Of a stretch of DNA of 64,000 nucleotides, positions 57,440-64,000 are shown piece by piece. Source of the stretch: Tragulus kanchil. Its lineage: Eukaryota; Chordata; Mammalia; Artiodactyla; Tragulidae. Position 1 is the first letter of the stretch, and every line of letters starts with the position of its first letter. The notes beneath the pieces are model-generated. The model made no database searches. It was not told the DNA's origin and worked only from the letters and a program-made list of their open reading frames with translations. The translations under genes were made by a program, and so were the position numbers. The stretch lies in NCBI GenBank assembly GCA_022376925.1, contig JAIOJX010000004.1, positions 3,100,001 through 3,164,000 of the forward strand, given 5' to 3'.

Positions 57440-58536
57440 TAGAAAGGCAAGTAGAGCTAGATCTTAGGTCTAAACTGGTCTGGGCCTAATGGATTAGCAC
57501 TGGCCACCAAGGCCCCTCATTGCAAAGACTCTGGGAAGTAGAGCTGTATTTGGTCAGTGGTATCTGCCACGGTTAGGGCGTTGGGAAAGGTGGGCCCAGT
57601 GCCAGGGACTTGCCCCCTTAACAGATCTCAGGCCTGGTAATTTTAAAGGGAAAACTTGCCTGCGACCATTAAATACAAGTTTGTCAGTGAAGGAGGCTCC
57701 AAACTGGCAGTGGGACAGTACTTAGGGCATCCAAGAAATGTGTGAGGCCTGGAGAGAGCCAGCATGGTCTGGCTGATAGGGCAAGATCTTCCTCCAGGAG
57801 AAACCTTGAGCCATGGTAACACTGACGGGGGGGCTTCTAGAGGTTAAAGGAACATGCAGTTGAGGGTACAAGCAGGACTGAAGGGATGGGTCAGAAGACA
57901 AGTTTATTCATTTATTTATTCCCCCTCAACCCCCAAAGTCTATCTATGTGGATCACAGAAACTAGATAAATACAAAATTGTATCAACTGCTTGAGCAGGG
58001 CAGGCCCATAGGGTCCATGTGTTTGATATTCTCCCTTCCGGAGGGGGCAGTGAGAACCCAAGAGAGGAGATGACCCACTAAAGGATGCACAGTGAGTGTG
58101 GACAGGGCCAGGACCCAGCTTCTGTTAGTGCAGTCATGCCTCGCCTCTCCCGCTTCCCAGCTCTGAGAATGTGCTCTGGGCCAGGTGCTAAGCTAGGCGA
58201 TTTGCTGATTGTAGTCAGGAAAGTGGGGCCCCCAATTTGTCCTGAAGATGCATTCTTTCTTAAACAGGGAATCGATTTCCGACAAGATGCACAGGCTTCC
58301 AACAAAGGCACTTATGTGACTCTGGATGAAGCACCATTAATCCATTGCCAGGAGTGTTTATCTCGCTGGCTTGCCTGTTCAGATCAGGGCTGTGGTGTTG
58401 CTGGAGGAATGGGCACAGAAGGGTCAGCAGCCAGAGAGGGTCCTGCTGGAGGGGCGTAAGCAGACTTGTGGTGGGGGCCACATGGGGCCGGTGTATAGCA
58501 CAGCACATGTGGCCCCAGGCCTGTCCGTGCTCAGCT
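56345..58536. repeat. Direct duplication 17
   Basis: Copy A 56345-57439 and copy B 57440-58536, offset 1,096 then 1,094. B loses two bases at its start ('gtagagctag' against 'gtagagcgctag'). The end of A loses several relative to B ('gctggaggcgtaagc' against 'gctggaggggcgtaagc'; 'gtggtggggcc' against 'gtggtgggggcc'). Confidence 0.97.
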
Positions 58537-58611
58537 ACAAACTAGCCCTGCGACTTGGGTCTTTCTCAGACTTTTCCAAAGCTCTCTCCCCATCCACAAA
58601 TGGGAATGCAC

Positions 58612-58822
58612 AAATCCGTGCTCAGTCGCTCAGTTGCATCCAACTTTTTGTGACCCCAGAGACTGTAGCCCACCAGGCTCCTCTGTCCACGGGATTCTCC
58701 AGGCGAGAATACTCACAGGGGTTGCCATTTCCTCCTCCAGGGGATCTTCCCAACCAAGAGTTGGAACCTGTGGCTTCTGCGTTGGTAGGTGGATTGCCAC
58801 TGAGCCACCTGGGAAGTCCATC
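58612..58822 (-). repeat. Bov-tA SINE
   Basis: 'gtgctcagtcgctcagttgc', 'gactgtagcccaccaggc', 'cgggattctccaggcgag', 'ggggatcttcccaaccaag', 'gagccacctgggaagtcc'. Single copy; it lies between duplications 17 and 18. Confidence 0.95.
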
Positions 58823-58957
58823 AGTGGGGATAAATGGTCTTAAATGTTTCTTCTCACTTTCAAAAGCAGGGTGTCAGACAATGGCATAGGCTTTATAGGG
58901 AACCAGGAGACCTGGGGTTGGGATCTCAGCTTTACCTTCCCGGGGCCCTAAGTGCTC

Positions 58958-59320
58958 TGGGTTGAATTGTGTCCTCTATGCAAAGAAATGTTGGCAGCTT
59001 AAAGCCCACTACCTCAGAATGCAACCTTATTTGGAGACAGCGTCTCTGCGGAGGTTATCAAGTGAACATGAGGATGGGCCTAATCTAGAGACATTTGGAT
59101 GCAGAGCCAGGCATGCGTGGAATGAAGGTGATGCGAAGAGACACAGGGAGAAGATGCTGCCCACTTGCCCACCAGAGAGGCCTCTGAAGGCCGCAGCCCT
59201 GCTGGCCTCTTCAGCTCAGACTTCCAGCCTCTAGGAAGGGCAGGCAGAGCATTTCTGCTGTTGAGCCACACGGTCTGCGGTGCTTTGTTAGGGCAGCCCA
59301 GGCAGCCCAGTACAAGCGCC
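58958..59320 (+). repeat. LTR-like mammalian repeat (MaLR type, tentative; second copy 60031-60393)
   Basis: 'gggttgaattgtgtcctc', 'cctcagaatgcaaccttat', 'ttggagacagcgtctctgc', 'gcgaagagacacagggag', 'tcagacttccagcctc', 'tttctgctgttgagccac' and 'gtgctttgttagggcagccc' follow the layout of an old mammalian solo LTR of the MLT/MST kind. Non-coding. Class is from memory. Confidence 0.6.
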
Positions 59321-59915
59321 GGGGTCTCTGAGATTCCTGATGAGTGGCAACAAGAGGCCAGGGACACCTGCCTGCAGCGCTGTTAGAGAAGTCCAGTGAG
59401 AGAACGCCGATGAAACACTTGACCTGGCCCACGAGGTGTAGAAAGCACCCAATCACATTGGCTTAGCCTGCGCTCTGACACCCCCGCCCCCAACCATTCC
59501 ACCAGCGGGGCCTGCAGGAGGCAGCCACTTTAGAGCAAGGCTTCAAGTCAGCCCTTTCAAAGAGAACTGGGTCACCCGAGACACCTCTCCAAAAGCCTCT
59601 CTAAATATGGAGAAGGCCAAAGAAATCACTTTTAATGCACCACTTAATGGTTTTTAGCTAGAGAGCAGCCTCAGCCCTAATCGACAAGGCCACGATGCTG
59701 AGGTTTCTTTATTTTATGTCCTAGGTACACTTTAAGTATGTCGAGCTGCTCTGTAAATCAGTAAGTGCAGTGGTCCTGGCCACTTGATGGGCATTTCATA
59801 AAGGCAGTGGTGTGGCGTTCATGGGAAGGACACTCATTGGATGAGCCTGAGCTAATCCATTATCCTCTTTGGACCCCAGTTTCCATATGTGCTGAGTGAG
59901 GGTCAGAACTCCTTA
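59321..59915. other. Unannotated content of duplication 18
   Basis: Nothing recognised. The content returns at 60394-60993. Confidence 0.4.
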
Positions 59916-61469
59916 AATGTTTCTTCTCACTTTCAAAAGCAGGGTGTCAGACAATGGCATAGGCTTTATAGGGAACCAGGAGACCTGGGGTTGGGATCTC
60001 AGCTTTACCTTCCCGGGGCCCTAAGTGCTCTGGGTTGAATTGTGTCCTCTATGCAAAGAAATGTTGGCAGCTTAAAGCCCACTACCTCAGAATGCAACCT
60101 TATTTGGAGACAGCGTCTCTGCGGAGGTTATCAAGTGAACATGAGGATGGGCCTAATCTAGAGACATTTGGATGCAGAGCCAGGCATGCGTGGAATGAAG
60201 GTGATGCGAAGAGACACAGGGAGAAGATGCTGCCCACTTGCCCACCAGAGAGGCCTCTGAAGGCCGCAGCCCTGCTGGCCTCTTCAGCTCAGACTTCCAG
60301 CCTCTAGGAAGGGCAGGCAGAGCATTTCTGCTGTTGAGCCACACGGTCTGCGGTGCTTTGTTAGGGCAGCCCAGGCAGCCCAGTACAAGCGCCGGGGTCT
60401 CTGAGATTCCTGATGAGTGGCAACAAGAGGCCAGGGACACCTGCCTGCAGCGCTGTTAGAGAAGTCCAGTGAGAGAACGCCGATGAAACACTTGACCTGG
60501 CCCACGAGGTGTAGAAAGCACCCAATCACATTGGCTTAGCCTGCGCTCTGACACCCCCGCCCCCAACCATTCCACCAGCGGGGCCTGCAGGAGGCAGCCA
60601 CTTTAGAGCAAGGCTTCAAGTCAGCCCTTTCAAAGAGAACTGGGTCACCCGAGACACCTCTCCAAAAGCCTCTCTAAATATGGAGAAGGCCAAAGAAATC
60701 ACTTTTAATGCACCACTTAATGGTTTTTAGCTAGAGAGCAGCCTCAGCCCTAATCGACAAGGCCACGATGCTGAGGTTTCTTTATTTTTATGTCCTAGGT
60801 ACACTTTAAGTATGTCGAGCTGCTCTGTAAATCAGTAAGTGCAGTGGTCCTGGCCACTTGATGGGCATTTCATAAAGGCAGTGGTGTGGCGTTCATGGGA
60901 AGGACACTCATTGGATGAGCCTGAGCTAATCCATTATCCTCTTTGGACCCCAGTTTCCATATGTGCTGAGTGAGGGCGGGTCAGAACTCCTTAACTGTGT
61001 CTATGAAAGCCTATAAGTTAGGTCTGAATTCCTTGCACACCCATGTACTATGCACATGTTTCATATCTCGTTCTTGCAGGCGTCTTTCAAATTGTCCACA
61101 GCGACTTGCATGGATGACCTCTCGAGGCAGCTGGTTCCTGGATGGTATGGGGCTCTGAGCTCTGATTTAAAAGTTGTTTCCAAGATTCAGGAAGCAAGTC
61201 TTACAGATGAGGCTGCTCAGAGTTACTAGGATGGGCTAATTCTGGAACATAAAGAAAGAGCTCCCCAGAGAGCTGAGAGCTGTGGGCTTTGCTGGCCAGC
61301 GAGTTGCCAGGAGCCCAGCGTCCTTGGGTCGGCTCTTGGCTTTCCCTCTTGCTCCACAGGGCCCCGGTGCTGTCGTCCCAGCCTACCGCCTGGCTCTCCG
61401 CTGGACACTAGTCGGCCTAGCCCGTCTGCCTGCTTCTGCACTGGCCGCACCCCCACCGTGTGCGTGTGT

Positions 61470-61680
61470 GGATGCTACGTTGCCTCAGTTGTGTCCGACT
61501 CTTTGCAACCTTATGAACTGTAGCTCGCCAGGCTCCTCTGTCCGTGGGGATTCTCCAGGCAAAAATACTAGAGTGGGTTGCCACGTCCCCCAACAGGGGA
61601 TCTTTCCGACCCAGGGATGGAGCTCACATCTCTTATGTCTCCTGCACTGGCAGGCAGGTTCTTTACCACGAGCGCCATCA
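61470..61680 (-). repeat. Bov-tA SINE (second copy 62597-62807)
   Basis: 'gcctcagttgtgtccgac', 'gaactgtagctcgccagg', 'gggattctccaggcaaa', 'gggatctttccgaccc', 'ggcaggttctttaccacg'. Copied by duplication 19. Confidence 0.95.
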
Positions 61681-61970
61681 ACTCCCATCATACGTGGCGT
61701 AAAACCCAAATCCGTCCAGTCTCTACCCGAGCCAGCCTTCCCGCCTCTCTAGAGGCATCCTCTCCCTCCCCCTACTCCAGGGCTGAGGGGCAACCTCACT
61801 GGTCTGTGGTTAGTGACCGGCGTCCTGGGCTTGGCCTGCATCTGAACCTTTGTGTTTGCTGAGTTCTGTCTGCCTGGAACCTTCTTCTCTACATCTTCCA
61901 CTGCCTAACTCCTCTTCAGGTCTCACACCAGAGGTCAGCTGATCCAGGAAGCCTTTGTCAGCCTCATCTA
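61681..61970. other. Unannotated content of duplication 19
   Basis: C/T-rich segment, nothing recognised. The content returns at 62808-63099. Confidence 0.4.
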
Positions 61971-63299
61971 AGTGGTCCTGGCCACTTGATGGGCATTTCA
62001 TAAAGGCAGTGGTGTGGCGTTCATGGGAAGGACACTCATTGGATGAGCCTGAGCTAATCCATTATCCTCTTTGGACCCCAGTTTCCATATGTGCTGAGTG
62101 AGGCGGGTCAGAACTCCTTAACTGTGTCTATGAAAGCCTATAAGTTAGGTCTGAATTCCTTGCACACCCATGTACTATGCACATGTTTCATATCTCGTTC
62201 TTGCAGGCGTCTTTCAAATTGTCCACAGCGACTTGCATGGATGACCTCTCGAGGCAGCTGGTTCCTGGATGGTATGGGGCTCTGAGCTCTGATTTAAAAG
62301 TTGTTTCCAAGATTCAGGAAGCAAGTCTTACAGATGAGGCTGCTCAGAGTTACTAGGATGGGCTAATTCTGGAACATAAAGAAAGAGCTCCCCAGAGAGC
62401 TGAGAGCTGTGGGCTTTGCTGGCCAGCGAGTTGCCAGGAGCCCAGCGTCCTTGGGTCGGCTCTTGGCTTTCCCTCTTGCTCCACAGGGCCCCGGTGCTGT
62501 CGTCCCAGCCTACCGCCTGGCTCTCCGCTGGACACTAGTCGGCCTAGCCCGTCTGCCTGCTTCTGCACTGGCCGCACCCCCACCGTGTGCGTGTGTGGAT
62601 GCTACGTTGCCTCAGTTGTGTCCGACTCTTTGCAACCTTATGAACTGTAGCTCGCCAGGCTCCTCTGTCCGTGGGGATTCTCCAGGCAAAAATACTAGAG
62701 TGGGTTGCCACGTCCCCCAACAGGGGATCTTTCCGACCCAGGGATGGAGCTCACATCTCTTATGTCTCCTGCACTGGCAGGCAGGTTCTTTACCACGAGC
62801 GCCATCAACTCCCATCATACGTGGCGTAAAACCCAAATCCGTCCAGTCTCTACCCGAGCCAGCCTTCCCGCCTCTCTAGAGGCATCCTCTCCCTCCCCCT
62901 ACTCCAGGGCTGAGGGGCAACCTCACTGGTCTGTGGTTAGTGACCGGCGTCCTGGGCTTGGCCTGCATCTGAACCTTTGTGTTTGCTGAGTTCTGTCTGC
63001 CTGGAACCTTCTTCTCTACATCTTCCACTGCCTAACTCCTCTTCAGGTCTCACACCAGAGGTCAGCTGATCCAGGAAGCCTTTGTCAGCCTCATCTAAGT
63101 AGATCCCCCTCCCTCTCTTGCCGTCCATCAGTGCTCCTGGTTTGTTTCTGTCCTGGCGCTAATATAACCTATAATGAAATATGTATGTGTTTTCTTTCTC
63201 TAGTGAGATGGCAAATCACGAAGGAAACCACTGAGTCTTGTACATCACAAGGCCAGCCTCACAAGAGCATTTAATAAATGATTGCAGTCCCTGCTGTCA

Positions 63300-63760
63300 G
63301 GCATGGTTCAAATTTAAATACTGACAATGCCAAGTGCTGGTAAGGGTGTGGAGCAAGAGGAGCTGCCCTGCAGCTGCTGGGAGTGTGCCGTGGACAGCCA
63401 CTTTGGAGAGCAGTTCTGTAGTTTTGATTAAGACGCACAGACGCTTTGGAGAAGGAACTAGCAACCCACTCCAGTATTCTTGCCTGGAGGACCCATAGAC
63501 CGAGGAGCCTGGTGGGCTACAGTCCATGGGGTTGCAAAAGAGTCAGACACGACTGAAGCATGCGCACACAGATGCTGACTATATGACCCAGCAATTCCAC
63601 TCCCAGGTGTTCACCCATGAGGAGTAAGATCGTATGTCCACACTAAGACTTGCACACAAGTATTGCAGGCTTGTTCATCACAGCCCCAAACTGGAAACAA
63701 GCCAAACGTCCATCTAAACAGGCAAGACCACTGCACCTCCATGCACCAACTTAGAAGGGA
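63300..63760 (+). mobile_element. L1 LINE 3' ORF2-region fragment split by a Bov-A
   Basis: The left part 'ctgctgggagtgtgccg', 'cagccactttggagagcag' and the right part 'atgacccagcaattccac', 'tcccaggtgttcaccc', 'caagccaaacgtccatc' are consecutive landmarks of the L1 ORF2 end. The frame is broken by many changes and by the SINE at 63446-63565, so it is dead. Confidence 0.85.
63446..63565 (+). repeat. Bov-A-type SINE inside L1
   Basis: 'gcaacccactccagtattc', 'ttgcctggaggaccc', 'gggctacagtccatggg', 'gtcagacacgactgaagc'. 'gcacaga' just before it and 'cacacaga' just after it suggest a short target-site duplication. Confidence 0.9.
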
Positions 63761-63774
63761 GGAGGAGGAGGAGG
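63757..63774. repeat. (GGA)n microsatellite
   Basis: Six consecutive 'gga' units after the L1 fragment. Confidence 0.9.
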
Positions 63775-64000
63775 CCACCCCAGGATCCTGAGAATCCTCG
63801 CTGGGTGACACAGGGCTGAATGCTCCTGGGTGTTGAACACATGTGGGTTGGAGGAAGACTGGGCAGGTGGAGGGCAGGCATGGTCGGGAGTGTCCCTGGA
63901 CTTTCATGCTGTGGGCATGTGCTACCAGACTTGAGAGCAGGGACCAGCCGCTTGGGAGAGCCCAGCCCTGCCGCTGCCTGTGTGTGCAGGCTTCTTGCAA
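63775..64000. other. Unannotated single-copy end of window
   Basis: Nothing recognised. A minus-strand frame runs off the window edge without a known domain. Confidence 0.4.

Larger units (their letters stand above)
58839..60993. repeat. Direct duplication 18
   Basis: Copy A 58839-59915 and copy B 59912-60993, offset 1,073, joined at the 4-base overlap 'ctta'. Three bases from the join, A lacks 'gcgg' relative to B ('gagggtcagaac' against 'gagggcgggtcagaac'). Confidence 0.97.
60843..63099. repeat. Direct duplication 19
   Basis: Copy A 60843-61970 and copy B 61971-63099, offset 1,128 then 1,127, with no filler. B loses one G at 'gagtgaggcggg' against 'gagtgagggcggg'. The first 150 bases chain with duplication 18 and so occur three times (59770-59915, 60843-60993, 61971-62118). 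Confidence 0.97.

Noticed and set aside
3494..63099. Interpretation as a new biological duplication system or satellite array
   Set aside because: Units have unrelated sequences, constant length, decayed inner ends and chained overlaps, all expected of unmerged contig overlaps. No enzyme, repeat or microhomology rule is shared by the joins.

Overview
The window is non-coding mammalian nuclear DNA from a ruminant (cattle, sheep, goat or a close relative; the species cannot be told). The evidence is the repeat content. There are BovB (RTE) LINE 3' ends and BovB-derived Bov-A and Bov-tA SINEs, which are abundant only in ruminants. There are also tRNA-Glu-derived CHR-type SINEs of cetartiodactyls, and older mammal-wide MIR, L1, MER5A/hAT-Charlie, Tigger-like and MaLR-like fragments. 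I could not support any protein-coding gene, rRNA, tRNA gene or CRISPR array. The open reading frames are short chance frames or read through SINE/LINE sequence, and many appear twice because the DNA itself appears twice.

The dominant structure is a chain of 19 direct head-to-tail duplications. Each repeats about 1.05-1.14 kb, and the mean offset is close to 1.1 kb. They start at about 3.5, 5.4, 10.4, 16.7, 23.4, 26.1, 29.5, 31.9, 33.9, 37.2, 39.3, 41.8, 43.6, 48.9, 51.0, 53.0, 56.3, 58.8 and 60.8 kb. About 20.9 kb (roughly a third) of the window is second-copy sequence, so the underlying unique sequence is about 43 kb. The unit length is nearly constant whatever the sequence content. Mismatches and small deletions gather at the inner ends (3' end of the first copy, 5' start of the second), some junctions carry a few to 74 bases of filler, and consecutive duplications sometimes overlap to give three copies. 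I read this as unmerged contig overlaps left by an assembler, not as biology, although only raw reads can settle it.

Layout: 0-3.5 kb holds a CHR SINE, a MaLR-like LTR fragment, a G-rich strand-asymmetric block interrupted by a BovB 3' end, and another CHR SINE. 3.5-12.6 kb holds duplications 1-3 with MIRs and a CHR SINE. 12.6-23 kb holds BovB and L1 fragments, MIRs, a MER5A and duplication 4, with a possible muscle-type regulatory cluster near 15.54-15.62 kb. 23-36 kb holds duplications 5-9 with CHR SINEs, a hAT-Charlie element, a CA microsatellite, a TATA-like motif, a longer hAT-type element and a Bov-tA. 36-46 kb holds three CHR SINEs in a row, then duplications 10-13 with Bov-tA, MIR and MER5A. 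46-49 kb is single-copy apart from the start of duplication 14, with a BovB fragment, an L1 split by a Bov-A insertion and a CHR SINE. 49-64 kb holds duplications 14-19, a Tigger-like transposase fragment, Bov-tA copies, an LTR-like repeat, and an L1 fragment split by a Bov-A.

There are no genes here that work together. The region is best described as intergenic or intronic repeat-rich DNA in an assembly that needs repair.
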